Below are positions 8,240 through 17,232 of a stretch of 64,000 nucleotides of DNA, one piece after another. The stretch lies in the NCBI RefSeq assembly GCF_010500955.1, contig NZ_QVMJ01000003.1, positions 97,890 to 161,889 on the forward strand, in the 5' to 3' direction. Source of the stretch: Bacteroides sp. 519 (GTDB taxonomy: Bacteria; Bacteroidota; Bacteroidia; Bacteroidales; Bacteroidaceae). The notes under the pieces are model-generated. The model was not told the origin of the DNA. It did no database searches and saw nothing but the letters and a program-made list of their open reading frames with translations. The position numbers and the translations under genes were made by a program. Each line of letters begins with the position of its first letter. Positions within the stretch are counted from its first letter, which is position 1.

Positions 8240-8494
8240 TCATTCTTCAAACTCACTTAGCATTAATCTATAAGAACAGTCTATTCTTGCTTTATCTTCG
8301 CTACTCCAACACTCCAAACCAAGCGTCATTTTTCGTGCTTCAGCAAGTGATAATTGCTGGTTTGTCTGTACAAATGCCACACAACCCAAAAAGGAAACCC
8401 CTTTGTTTTTCAACTCAAATACTTTATCACTCAACTCTGTTATATTTTGAGCCTTAAATTCCAATGCCTCTTTTTTAATTTCTTCTATGTTCAT
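8240..8494 (-). CDS. small conserved-looking protein of unknown function
   Basis: 84 residues, all predicted helical, no signal peptide. SFLGCVAFVQTNQQLSLAEARKMTLG faintly recalls the helix of L7/L12-like C-terminal domains (L-x-x-A-K/R-x-x-V), but I do not assign a family. Its reality is supported by a TATTTTTG promoter box 25 bp upstream and by convergent placement with only 9 bp between stops. Confidence 0.65.
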   Translation of the reverse strand: MNIEEIKKEALEFKAQNITELSDKVFELKNKGVSFLGCVAFVQTNQQLSLAEARKMTLGLECWSSEDKARIDCSYRLMLSEFEE

Positions 8495-8518
8495 TTTCTA
8501 ATTCCTAAGTTATTCTGG

Positions 8519-8526
8519 CAAAAATA
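8519..8526 (-). promoter_or_regulatory. -7 box TATTTTTG for the 84-residue gene
   Basis: CAAAAATA on the plus strand reads TATTTTTG on the minus strand, 25 bp ahead of the ATG. Confidence 0.5.
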
Positions 8527-8641
8527 AAGTATATTATTTAAAATTGCGGTATGATTCGCCCAAAACCACCATATGATACGCTATTGGGAAAAACAATAGG
8601 CAAGAAAATACACGTTTGTGTGAAAAATGAAATTTATCATG

Positions 8642-8649
8642 TACATTTG
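8642..8649 (+). promoter_or_regulatory. -7 box TACATTTG for the GH43 gene
   Basis: Perfect TAnnTTTG 30 bp before the start. A TTTG lies at 8615-8618, giving a 23-base spacer instead of 19, which suggests weak basal use or activator dependence. Confidence 0.5.
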
Positions 8650-8678
8650 TACACAAAACCACATATACAAATAGTACC

Positions 8679-10211
8679 ATGAAACAAGTAACTTTATTAT
8701 TCCTATTTTTCTGCTTTTACCTTATCCCTGTTCATGCTCAGTTAAGAACCTATCATAACCCGGTTATTCCGGAGGATATGGCCGACCCTTGCATTATTCG
8801 GATAGATGATAAATACTATGCCGCCGGAACATCGTCAGAGTGGGCACCATTCTATCCCATGTATGTATCTACCGACCTGATTAACTGGACGCAAACCGGG
8901 CACATTTTCGACACCCAACCAGAGTGGACTTTGTCATCGTTCTGGGCTCCCGAACTGTTTTATCATAAAAACAAACTTTATGCATATTATACAGCACGAA
9001 ACAAGGAGGGCGTTTCGTACATCGGAGTAGCAACTACCGACGATCCGCAAAAGCCCTTTACCGATCATGGCCAGATGCTTGCATGGGGAACCGAAGCTAT
9101 TGATGCTTTCATTCTGGAAGATAATGGCGAACTCTACATCAGTTGGAAGGCTTACGGATTAGACAAACGCCCAATTGAGTTATTAGGCTGTCGTTTGTCC
9201 AAAGATGGTTTAAAACTAGATGGCGAACCTTTCTCTTTGCTTGTTGATGATGAAAACATTGGCATGGAAGGACAGCATTGGATTAAACTTGGCGACTACT
9301 ATTATATACTATATTCTATAGGGGGTTGCTGTGGCCCGGGTAGCGATTATCAGGTTTATTGTGCTCGCTCTAAAAACCTGCAAGGCCCTTACGAGAAGTA
9401 TGCCGGAAACCCAATTCTGCATGGCGACGGGTTAGGTGTTCTTTCCTGCGGACATGGAACAGTAACAACTACACCAGATGGGAGAATGTACTACTTATAC
9501 CACGCTTATCTTACCAACGAAGGTTTTTATGGCGGTCGGCAGGTAATGCTTCAGGAACTTTACAAAGGCAATGATAACTGGATACATTTTAAGGATGGTA
9601 ATACTGTACAACTAATTCAGCCAATGCCTTTTGAGAACACAAAGCAAAAACCAGTGAACAACTTCCGCGATAATTTTAATGCCGATAAACTGTCGGTTAA
9701 GTGGACATGGAATTATCCATATTCTACAATTAATACGAAGGTAGGAAATGGCGAACTGATTCTCTCGGGTGTACCTAAAGATAATAATAACGGAACAGCC
9801 CTATGTATCCGTCCTACTTCGCCCTATTACACATATCAAACCAAAGTAACAAACAGCAATAACAGTTTGAAAGGATTAACAATGTATGGCGATGTGCAAA
9901 ACTACCTGGCTTTTGGTGCAATGGATAACAAACTGGTAGTGAAAGCTATAAAAGATGGAGAAGAGCAACTCTTGTTTACCGATATTTTACCAACAGAACT
10001 GCCTTACCTGAAAATACAGGTAAACAAAGGTACCAAATGCAATTTCTTTTGGAGCGAAGATGGTAAACAATGGCAAAAAGTGCAATTATCATCTACTATG
10101 AATATGAGTTATCTTGTACGTTGGGACAGGGTTGCACGTCCGGGATTAATTCATGCTGGTGCTGAGAATGAGCCGGCAAGGTTTAATCATTTTTATTATA
10201 TGAATGAGTAA
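8679..10211 (+). CDS. secreted GH43 glycosidase with a C-terminal beta-sandwich
   Basis: Predicted arabinofuranosidase, xylosidase or arabinanase-type enzyme. Signal peptide residues 1-20 (VHAQ). The five-bladed propeller shows the GH43 triad: D36 in EDMADPCII (base), D142 in AIDAFIL (pKa modulator) and E197 in GMEGQHW (acid). Residues ~330-510 form a concanavalin-like domain as in two-domain GH43 enzymes; the total of 510 residues fits. It stands alone with its own promoter and is followed 24 bp later by an unrelated membrane protein gene. Substrate cannot be told from sequence alone; pectic arabinan would fit the GH28/uxa genes nearby. Confidence 0.93.
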   Translation: MKQVTLLFLFFCFYLIPVHAQLRTYHNPVIPEDMADPCIIRIDDKYYAAGTSSEWAPFYPMYVSTDLINWTQTGHIFDTQPEWTLSSFWAPELFYHKNKLYAYYTARNKEGVSYIGVATTDDPQKPFTDHGQMLAWGTEAIDAFILEDNGELYISWKAYGLDKRPIELLGCRLSKDGLKLDGEPFSLLVDDENIGMEGQHWIKLGDYYYILYSIGGCCGPGSDYQVYCARSKNLQGPYEKYAGNPILHGDGLGVLSCGHGTVTTTPDGRMYYLYHAYLTNEGFYGGRQVMLQELYKGNDNWIHFKDGNTVQLIQPMPFENTKQKPVNNFRDNFNADKLSVKWTWNYPYSTINTKVGNGELILSGVPKDNNNGTALCIRPTSPYYTYQTKVTNSNNSLKGLTMYGDVQNYLAFGAMDNKLVVKAIKDGEEQLLFTDILPTELPYLKIQVNKGTKCNFFWSEDGKQWQKVQLSSTMNMSYLVRWDRVARPGLIHAGAENEPARFNHFYYMNE

Positions 10212-10235
10212 AGTAACTAATCAACAATACTAATT

Positions 10236-12596
10236 ATGGATTCATTGCTCGGAATTTCTTTTTTATTCCTACTGGCACTTATTGTACTTCCTGTTATCAT
10301 TCTGGTACGTATATCTTCCATAGAGCGTAAAATTACGGATTTAGAAAAAACAATAAAGCAACAACAGGGGCAAGTACCTCCTGTGGGCGATACCGAAATT
10401 GTTCAGGAAAAAACAGTACCCGAACCTCCTGTAGTCGAAACCAAACCTGTTGCTCAACCCGAGCCGGTTATGCCGGAAGTGGTTATACCAGAAGAAGCAG
10501 TAATACCAGAAGTTGTAATAGAGATAGAGAAAGAACCCGAGCCCATAGCCGAACCGGAGCCTGTTATTGAGACAGAAACTCCTGCTGTTGCTGCATTTAC
10601 TCCCGAACCAGCGAAACAGCAACGCCAAAGCAAAATATCTTTCACTTTCGAAAACCTGCTGAGCAAAATTGGTATTGTTACGCTGGTGCTTGGAATTGCT
10701 TTCTTTGTAAAATATGCCATAGACAAAGACTGGGTGAACGAAGTAGGCCGTGTAGCCATTGGTGTTTTTGCCGGAGGTGCAATTGTTGCCATTGCACACA
10801 AACTACGCAAGAAGTACAATCTGTTCTCTGCCATACTGGTAGGAGGCGGTATTTCCATATTCTACATCACCATAACCCTGGCATTCAGAGAGTATGAGTT
10901 GTTTAACCAGACTGTAGCATTTGCCATACTGATAATTATCACTATCTTCTCTGTAATCCTTTCCTTATTATATAACCGGAAAGAACTGGCATTGTTTTCG
11001 CTTTTGGGCGGATACGCCTCGCCTTTAATGATTAGTACAGGAGAGGGTAATTTTGTTGTATTGTTTTCGTTCTTGCTTATTCTTAATACCGGAATGCTAT
11101 TTATATCCATGCGCCGGAAGTGGAGTATTATAGGAATAGTAAGTTTTATCTGCACAATGGCTTTCTACTGGGTATGGCTGACTCTAAGTTTTAACAATCA
11201 ATATGCCGGAGCAATTATTTTTGCTGTTCTGTTCTTTGTGCAGTTCTATTTGTTGGCACTGTTCGATCATTTCTTGTCGGGGAAAAACATTACTCCTTTT
11301 CAGGCTTTTGTGATATTAGCCAACAACCTGTCTCTGTTTGCGGCATGTATTACTGTAGTTAGAAGTGCCGAATACAAAATAGAAGGACTTATCACCATTT
11401 CAATGGCTGTAATGAATGCAATTGTTATGTGGTGGCTGTTTAAGCGTACCAATGTAGACAGGAAACTTATTTTCCTGATTGTGGCTATTGTACTGAGTTT
11501 TGTATCACTGGCCATCCCAGTACAACTTAACGGACACATTATTACCATGTTCTGGGCTGCCGAAATGGTTATACTACTGTGGCTATGGCTCAAATCGGGC
11601 ATACATGTATTCTATAAAGGTTTTGTACTTATTGGGGTGTTAACCCTTATATCGTACTTTATGGACATACATAACAACTACTTTAACTATGCGGAATTAC
11701 CGGTTGTGTTTAACCGCATGTTCATTACCGGAATTGTAGTTATTGCTGCGTTTGTTGCATGCCGTTTCCTGCTTCGTAAAACAGATAACCCAGATACCAG
11801 TTTTATCTCAAAGACCTTAAGTGTGGGCATTGTAGCTATAACCTATCTGGTTCCTTTTTTCGAGATACAATATCAACTTGCCAACTGCAACTTGTATATA
11901 AATGGCTTCGATGTAATGATTCTTGGTGCATACACCACCATTTATGTTGCCGTACTTGGTTTTATTTACAAGAAATTCGTGGAAACAGAAGTACGGGTAG
12001 TATATGCCATGTGGGGATTTGTTATGTTATATGTAGCCCTCATACTTCCCTTTGTTGTTCAGGCACGAGGTTCAATTTTCGAACAAGACTATAACACCGC
12101 CCTGTTCCTGACCCATTACATAGCATTACCGGGATTAATCTACATTGTTTATTTGCTGATAAAGAATTTCAGGCTTTTACCTCAAGAGTCGTTTGTTTTT
12201 TGTAGTTGGCTGCTTGTAATTGCTTCGGTAGCTTTTCTGAGTGTAGAGTTTAGCAACACAGTTGTTCAACTGGGCGCTACGCGCGAAAACTACAGCGAAT
12301 TATTGCACGATGTACACTCCTTTGGTTATCCTATTCTGTGGGGAGTGTTGGCTATGTTCCTGATGCTGTGGGGACTTCGGATTAAAGAGGTGTTGCTCCG
12401 TAAAATCTCGCTAGCCTTCTTTGCATTTATTATTCTGAAATTCTATATCTGGGATATCTGGTTGATGTCTCAAACCGGACGCATCATTTCGTTTGTAGCT
12501 TTAGGAGTCATCCTCTTGCTGGTATCGTTCCTGATACAGAAAATTAAGATACTGATTAAAGATGATAAAGATGAACACGAAACGGATAAAGAATAA
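10236..12596 (+). CDS. DUF2339 polytopic membrane protein
   Basis: One N-terminal membrane helix (5-25), a short coiled coil (28-47), a long Pro/Glu/Val low-complexity linker (about 50-130), then roughly twenty membrane helices to residue 775. This is the DUF2339 architecture; 786 residues is typical. The function is unknown. The next gene is DUF3999, the usual partner of DUF2339 in Gram-negative bacteria, and their frames overlap, so they probably act together in the envelope. The short, charged C-terminus IKDDKDEHETDKE faces the cytoplasm if the helix count is even. Confidence 0.9.
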   Translation: MDSLLGISFLFLLALIVLPVIILVRISSIERKITDLEKTIKQQQGQVPPVGDTEIVQEKTVPEPPVVETKPVAQPEPVMPEVVIPEEAVIPEVVIEIEKEPEPIAEPEPVIETETPAVAAFTPEPAKQQRQSKISFTFENLLSKIGIVTLVLGIAFFVKYAIDKDWVNEVGRVAIGVFAGGAIVAIAHKLRKKYNLFSAILVGGGISIFYITITLAFREYELFNQTVAFAILIIITIFSVILSLLYNRKELALFSLLGGYASPLMISTGEGNFVVLFSFLLILNTGMLFISMRRKWSIIGIVSFICTMAFYWVWLTLSFNNQYAGAIIFAVLFFVQFYLLALFDHFLSGKNITPFQAFVILANNLSLFAACITVVRSAEYKIEGLITISMAVMNAIVMWWLFKRTNVDRKLIFLIVAIVLSFVSLAIPVQLNGHIITMFWAAEMVILLWLWLKSGIHVFYKGFVLIGVLTLISYFMDIHNNYFNYAELPVVFNRMFITGIVVIAAFVACRFLLRKTDNPDTSFISKTLSVGIVAITYLVPFFEIQYQLANCNLYINGFDVMILGAYTTIYVAVLGFIYKKFVETEVRVVYAMWGFVMLYVALILPFVVQARGSIFEQDYNTALFLTHYIALPGLIYIVYLLIKNFRLLPQESFVFCSWLLVIASVAFLSVEFSNTVVQLGATRENYSELLHDVHSFGYPILWGVLAMFLMLWGLRIKEVLLRKISLAFFAFIILKFYIWDIWLMSQTGRIISFVALGVILLLVSFLIQKIKILIKDDKDEHETDKE

Positions 12597-13455
12597 TGCA
12601 ACGAAACGGATAAGCGGTTTTCTGTTATTTCTAGGTGTTGCCTGTAGTATGTTTGCGCAAAGCTATTGGCAGGAAAAGGTAGACTTGGTTACCGAAACTG
12701 GTTATCATCACATAGAAGTAAGTCCGGAAATTACCGGACTAGGCTTCCGTACATTGCTGATAACAGACGAGGACAACAACGAAATTCCTTATTTTGTACG
12801 TACTTCCATCTCCGTTGGGAAAAACAAAACTTCCGAACAATTTACGGAGATAAACCTAGGAAATTTCAATGTGAAAGAAGACAAAAAATCGCATAGCACT
12901 ATCTTATCTTTTCCGGATGCGTATAATCCTTATTACTTGTCGAAGATACAACTGTATATAAAGAATAAAGAGCATTATAAACGCAATGCCCAAATAACAA
13001 ACGATGATGTTACACTGGCACATTTTTCACTGACTTCGCGTAAAGAAAGCAGTTTCCTCTTTAATAATATTTTGATCGATAAAGGATTTAGTATTGTCAT
13101 TGAAAACGAAAACAATTTGCCGCTACAAATAGATAGCATAAAACTATTCACCTTTAACTGTTACTTATGCGCTTATCTGGAAGCAGGTAAAAACTACAGG
13201 ATTAAAACCAACGGCGAAGCATATAAGCATTACGATATTCATGGTTTTACCGATGAAATCGCCTCTTTTTTGCCCATTGTAAAAACCAGTGATCTAATTT
13301 ATGTTTCGGTACCTGTTATGCTCCACCTCGATCCCGAACCCAAAGAAAAGTCTTTTTTTGAAAAGCCTCTTTTCTTATGGACTGTGATTGCTTTAACAGG
13401 TATTCTTTTGATAGGAGTATGTGTTCGGATGCTGAACGAGATGAGAAAAAAATAA
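12562..13455 (+). CDS. DUF3999-like periplasmic protein with a C-terminal anchor
   Basis: Starts inside the end of the DUF2339 gene (35-bp overlap; an ATG at 12571 giving MNTKRIKNN is an equally good start), indicating translational coupling. A signal peptide ends about MFAQ, a beta-rich periplasmic part follows, and one membrane helix lies at about 272-291 (FLWTVIALTGILLIGVCV) with a short basic tail. At 297 residues it is shorter than proteobacterial DUF3999 proteins. Function unknown. Confidence 0.8.
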   Translation: MIKMNTKRIKNNATKRISGFLLFLGVACSMFAQSYWQEKVDLVTETGYHHIEVSPEITGLGFRTLLITDEDNNEIPYFVRTSISVGKNKTSEQFTEINLGNFNVKEDKKSHSTILSFPDAYNPYYLSKIQLYIKNKEHYKRNAQITNDDVTLAHFSLTSRKESSFLFNNILIDKGFSIVIENENNLPLQIDSIKLFTFNCYLCAYLEAGKNYRIKTNGEAYKHYDIHGFTDEIASFLPIVKTSDLIYVSVPVMLHLDPEPKEKSFFEKPLFLWTVIALTGILLIGVCVRMLNEMRKK

Positions 13456-13500
13456 TCTTCCGGAAAACTCTCAGGATTATAGAGCTTTCGGAAGATTATC
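13444..13500. terminator. bidirectional terminator between convergent genes
   Basis: ATAATCTTCCG (13452-13462) pairs with CGGAAGATTAT (13489-13499), extended inward by AAAACTCT/AGAGCTTT. A run of T follows on the minus strand (AAAAAAA at 13445-13451 on the plus strand), so termination of the DUF3244 gene is well supported; for the plus strand it is plausible. Confidence 0.8.
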
Positions 13501-13519
13501 GTGATTTAGAAAAACCAAA

Positions 13520-13897
13520 TTATTCAATAATGAATATACCAGTTAATGTTCCGTATTTACGAGATTTTATAGTTATTGTATATTCTCCAGAGCATCCAGT
13601 AGTTGGTATTACTAAGGAATAATTAGGGTAAGGTGATGAAACAGAGTTTTGGTAAACTTCATTTCCGGTAGCGTCTACTATTGTGATAACAATGTTATCA
13701 GCAATGGGTTCTTTGCAATAAACCTCCAGATAGTCTCCTAAAAGTACTTGTGGTTTGCCCGGTTTTAATGAGCGCAATCCACCTTCTTCGGTCCAGTCTC
13801 CATGTAAAGGCACTTCGTTTTCATGAGCAGCATGAATATGCAAAGAAACAAAAAGAGCAAAGACTAAAACAACAAATTTAGTAACAAAATTCTTCAT
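13520..13897 (-). CDS. DUF3244 secreted small beta-sandwich protein
   Basis: Signal peptide (residues 1-23, ending IHAA) and one Ig-like domain with the DUF3244 features LHGDWTEEGG at the start and SGEYTITIKS near the end; 125 residues is the family norm. In Bacteroidales such genes commonly lie next to a TPR-type membrane regulator, as here (gene at 14009-15700). Function is unknown; being the single target of the adjacent regulator is a reasonable inference. Confidence 0.85.
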   Translation of the reverse strand: MKNFVTKFVVLVFALFVSLHIHAAHENEVPLHGDWTEEGGLRSLKPGKPQVLLGDYLEVYCKEPIADNIVITIVDATGNEVYQNSVSSPYPNYSLVIPTTGCSGEYTITIKSRKYGTLTGIFIIE

Positions 13898-14008
13898 AAT
13901 TTCAGCGTATTTAGTTTGCTAAAGTAGATAATACTTTTGAATTAGGTCGAAAATAAAACACACAAAAAACACACAAAGTTAATTGCTTTGCTACCAGCGA
14001 GATATGAA

Positions 14009-15700
14009 TTATAAAGATCCAATAAATTGATTGAACTTTTCCTTGTCTCCCTGTTTATTGAATAGTTTTCCACCTAAACGGCTTCTTCTGTTGATTACAG
14101 CATTCGAAGAAATGTGTAAAAAATGAGATAATATCGAGGGCGATTTTATATCTGCTTTATACAAATAGCATAAATACAATTCTTCATCATTGATGGATGG
14201 ATATCGTTGTATTATACGAGAAGAGAATTCGGGATATATTTCTTCTATTGTAGTGATTAATGCTTTTTTATCTTCTAATGTTATGTTTATGTTTGTCTTT
14301 TTATTGTTCTTTATATCACGGGCCGCCAAGTGTATTTTTTGATAGATGCCCGATGCCTTTAAATCATCAGTTGCAGTTTCTTGTTTTTTCTGTTGATCCT
14401 TCAACTTTTCATTTTCTATTTTTATATGAGTGATTTCATTTTGGCTTTCAACAATAAGCTTTTCCAGTTCTTTTATACGTGTTATGTTTTGTTCGATATT
14501 TGTATGGAACTCATTTTTTCTTTTCTTGACCGATTTCATGAAATGAAAGAATGCAAAGGAAATGGCAACCAGTAAAATGGTACAAGCAATGGCAATAATC
14601 CATGCCCTGTACAGGTTACTTTCGCCGATGGCATTTTTTGTTTCTAATGTTGCTATTCTTGTTTTAGCCTCATGGTAATCATGAAGCACCTGCATTCGTT
14701 GTATTGCGTCTAAACGATTCTTTTTATTTATTGAATCGAATAACAGTTTTGTTTCTTCCAGATATAACAATGCTTTCTTTATATCTCCTTTTTGTTTGAA
14801 CAGTTTGTATAAATAATATGTAGCATTGCCTTTAGTTGAAAGATTGTTGCTTTGAACTGCATTTTGCAGGCAAATAAATGCACTATCTGTTTTATTGAGT
14901 CCCAGATATGTATAACCCAAGTTTGAGTATAATGCTTTATGTTGTTCATTTTCATCCTCGGGAGTTAGCTCAAGCGCTTTTTGAATATAATAATAAGACG
15001 TTTTATAATCTTCTTTTTGCCTATGTACAATTCCTAATTCATTGTATATATGGAATTTATTAGCATCATCGGCATATTTAAAAGCTTCGTCATAATAATA
15101 CAGGGCACTATCCAAATTATATTTCACACTAAAGCTACGTGCTATATCACGTAAAGAATAAGCTTTTGCTGTTGAGTCGTTTTCGCTTGCATAGTATAAC
15201 GACTTCTTTTGAAACCGTAATGCTTCTTCGTGCGCTTTCTGGTAAAGATAGAGATAACTAATATTGTAGCATATCCTAGACAGGATAGTATAATTCCGGG
15301 AGTCTTTTCCTGTAGCTAAAGCTTTAAGATAATATTCTTGTGCCCACAAAAGGTTCTTCATGTCATGGTGCACTCTTCCCAGGTAGTAATATGTTTCCAT
15401 CAACAAGTCTTTATCATCCTGTTTTTCATAGTACTTCCGGGCTATACTAATCAACGTGTCAGAGATATGTTTTATGTGGCCTTTATCCATTGCTTTAGTG
15501 GTTAGTAGGCACCACAAAGCATGTTCGCTTTCCGATAGTTTTTGCTTATCAATTTCATTTTTCAATACAAACAAAGCCGAATCCGGATTAGTATCCATAA
15601 AAGATTGTGCTCTATCAAAAATAGTAGTTTGAGTCTTACTACAAGAGGCGACTATTAATATAGTCCCCATTAATAATAAAAGGATTCTAGCAATTTTCAT
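14009..15700 (-). CDS. TPR-containing membrane regulator with C-terminal HTH-like domain
   Basis: I start at the ATG at 15700 (MKIARILLLLMGTILIVASC) since it gives a lipoprotein-type leader (VASC) and a TACCTTTG promoter box lies 38 bp upstream; a longer frame to 15736 would overlap that box. Residues ~30-340 are tetratricopeptide repeats (YYLGRVHHDMKNLLWAQEYY, LYSNLGYTYLGLNKTDSAF), a membrane helix lies at about 360-385 (YRAWIIAIACTILLVAISFAF), a coiled coil at 390-445, and a C-terminal helical region (PSILSHFLHISSNAVINRRSRLG) resembles an HTH. Probably senses a periplasmic signal and controls the DUF3244 gene downstream. Confidence 0.85.
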   Translation of the reverse strand: MKIARILLLLMGTILIVASCSKTQTTIFDRAQSFMDTNPDSALFVLKNEIDKQKLSESEHALWCLLTTKAMDKGHIKHISDTLISIARKYYEKQDDKDLLMETYYYLGRVHHDMKNLLWAQEYYLKALATGKDSRNYTILSRICYNISYLYLYQKAHEEALRFQKKSLYYASENDSTAKAYSLRDIARSFSVKYNLDSALYYYDEAFKYADDANKFHIYNELGIVHRQKEDYKTSYYYIQKALELTPEDENEQHKALYSNLGYTYLGLNKTDSAFICLQNAVQSNNLSTKGNATYYLYKLFKQKGDIKKALLYLEETKLLFDSINKKNRLDAIQRMQVLHDYHEAKTRIATLETKNAIGESNLYRAWIIAIACTILLVAISFAFFHFMKSVKKRKNEFHTNIEQNITRIKELEKLIVESQNEITHIKIENEKLKDQQKKQETATDDLKASGIYQKIHLAARDIKNNKKTNINITLEDKKALITTIEEIYPEFSSRIIQRYPSINDEELYLCYLYKADIKSPSILSHFLHISSNAVINRRSRLGGKLFNKQGDKEKFNQFIGSL

Positions 15701-15737
15701 GATTCCTGCTGTATGTAGTGAGATTACTAATACCACA

Positions 15738-15745
15738 CAAAGGTA
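15738..15745 (-). promoter_or_regulatory. -7 box TACCTTTG of the TPR regulator
   Basis: CAAAGGTA on the plus strand. Predicts a transcript start about 30 bases before the ATG at 15700, which decides the start codon choice. Confidence 0.6.
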
Positions 15746-15957
15746 TCAATAATATACTCTAAAAATAAATTTTACGTGTTTTTGTTTTAAATAATGTGGT
15801 TTGTTACAACTTTAGATATTTGTTTGCTTTTAAAAGCTTTAATTTGTAAATGTTCGTTTGTTGACTTTAATAGTTATTGAAAGTTTCTGTAAATATACGA
15901 ATAGTTTTCTTTATTCATACTTGTTTGGTTCGGTTTGAGGCTAAATTGAACTAAAAG
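15746..15957. other. AT-rich intergenic with a conserved element leader
   Basis: No gene. The end of this stretch, 15926-15956, contains TTGGTTCGGTTTGAGG...AAATTGAACTAAAA, which is similar to 61995-62022 (GGTTCGGGTCTGA...AATGAACTAAAA). In both places a class H hairpin follows immediately and a P array after that. Confidence 0.5.
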
Positions 15958-16185
15958 TGAGGTAAAGTGAGGTAGAGGAGGTAAAGTAGGCGATGCCGCA
16001 TGGAATTCCCCGCCCTTGAGGGGCGGGGTGGCCTTTAGGCCGGGGCGGGAAGTGAAAACATACCGCAACCTTTGAGTCCCCCCTCTCCGCCCTAAAGGGC
16101 ACCTCTCCCCTCTAGGGAGAGGAATTCCATGCGGCATCACACTACTCAACTACTTTACCTCCTCTACCTCACTTTACCTCCTTTT
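15958..16185. repeat. nested class H hairpin with GAGGTAAAG arms and GC-rich interior
   Basis: Outer arms GAGGTAAAGTGAGGTAGAGG (from 15959) and CCTCTACCTCACTTTACCTC (to 16180) are complementary. Inside them lie GATGCCGCATGG (15992-16003) and its complement CCATGCGGCATC (16127-16138), and inside these a GC-rich block of smaller hairpins (CCCCGCCCTTGAGGGGCGGGG, CCTCTCCC/GGGAGAGG). It looks like one repeat element inserted into the loop of another. Array C1 follows 17 bp later. Confidence 0.9.
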
Positions 16186-16202
16186 TATTCTGATTTGCAC
16201 CA

Positions 16203-16305
16203 AAATGAACTGCATTTGCACCCAAAATGAACTGCATTTGCATGCTAAATGAACTGCATTTGAGGTGTAAATGAACTGCATTTGGGGTGCAAATGAACTG
16301 CATTT
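16203..16305 (+). repeat. class P array C1: five 22-bp units, AAATGAACTGCATTT
   Basis: AAATGAACTGCATTT begins at 16203, 16225, 16247, 16269 and 16291: five identical copies at exactly 22 bp, with 7-base spacers GCACCCA, GCATGCT, GAGGTGT and GGGGTGC. Each unit is an imperfect dyad (AAATG...CATTT). It ends 6 bp from the stop of the minus-strand membrane lipoprotein gene. Confidence 0.97.
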
Positions 16306-16311
16306 TTCAAT

Positions 16312-17232
16312 CTACTTATTCACACCACCACAGTGAGGACATTCTCCCCTTGCTTTCATTTTCTGTCCACAATTTCCACAACGAAAGTTGTAATGCAAAT
16401 CTTTGAACAGTCGATACATGAAATAGCAAATAAAAGCTGTAATAAAGAGATAACCGATATAAAGAGATGTGGTAAGGATAAAAAACGCATAGCAACAAAT
16501 ACCAGCAAAAATAATTCCTGATAAATAAATAAAAGCCTGAGCCGAAGATAAATGTTTAAATGCAACATCTATTACTGCAATTAACACAATCAGTATCAGC
16601 CACAACGATATTAAGAAAAGGCTTAAGAGTAAAGGCTGCCCCGAGGGAGAAAGAGAAGGGTTAAAATAATAATACAACCAATTGGTTGGGGTGAATAGCT
16701 GTATAGATTGATAGGCTACTGCACATATAGACACTAATAAGCAAAACAGTAAGGGGTATAGGCTATCTATATCATTCAGTACTATAAAAGGTATTCTCTT
16801 TTTGATGGCCGGAACAATTAATAGAAGTAAAAATAAAAAAGCAATGGAAATAACAGAATAAATCAGATAGCGGTTACTCATAAAATGTATAATCTGAGAG
16901 ATACTGTCTACAGGAACAAAATCGTCCAGTAGCATGCTGTGTACTACCCATCCCTGCTTTTCCTGACTGTTTGCTACTTTAATCATAGTAAACTCAGCAT
17001 CCTCAGTGGTAAGCTTTGAAAATTCGGCCACCACCACCTGATCTCCTTTATGTAACTCAACGTTTGATTCTGTGCCGAATTCCTGTTCCAGCAGAAATGT
17101 ATCGGCAAGAAGCTCAAAGTTTGTATTTACAGGTAGAAGTTCACTGATTTCATCGTCGTCGGTTCTTGCTTGTGGAATATCGCAAGAGAACAACAAATAC
17201 AGGCAACCGAAGATTATCAGCAAATGTTTCAT
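16312..17232 (-). CDS. membrane lipoprotein with SH3-like domain and C-terminal zinc ribbon
   Basis: The ATG at 17232 overlaps the U32 stop (ATGA), gives a leader with lipobox LLFSC and is preferred over the longer frame to 17265. An N-terminal SH3b-like part (NVELHKGDQVVVAEF...KQGWVVHSMLL), then about five membrane helices, and a C-terminal zinc ribbon CGNCGQKMKARGECPHCGG (four Cys). The combination of a lipoprotein leader and a zinc ribbon means the leader may serve as a plain signal anchor. Function unknown; it is the third gene of the metA operon. Confidence 0.8.
   Translation of the reverse strand: MKHLLIIFGCLYLLFSCDIPQARTDDDEISELLPVNTNFELLADTFLLEQEFGTESNVELHKGDQVVVAEFSKLTTEDAEFTMIKVANSQEKQGWVVHSMLLDDFVPVDSISQIIHFMSNRYLIYSVISIAFLFLLLLIVPAIKKRIPFIVLNDIDSLYPLLFCLLVSICAVAYQSIQLFTPTNWLYYYFNPSLSPSGQPLLLSLFLISLWLILIVLIAVIDVAFKHLSSAQAFIYLSGIIFAGICCYAFFILTTSLYIGYLFITAFICYFMYRLFKDLHYNFRCGNCGQKMKARGECPHCGGVNK

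Noticed and set aside
15874..16149. Minus-strand 91-residue reading frame
   Set aside because: Lies entirely over the nested GC-rich hairpin element; the Pro/Arg/Gly-rich translation is a by-product of the repeat.
16203..16305. CRISPR array (C1, and likewise the other five-unit arrays)
   Set aside because: Repeat units are 8-15 bp and the variable parts about 7-15 bp, far too short for CRISPR repeats and spacers; spacers of C1 and C2 are nearly identical in order, and no cas gene is present.
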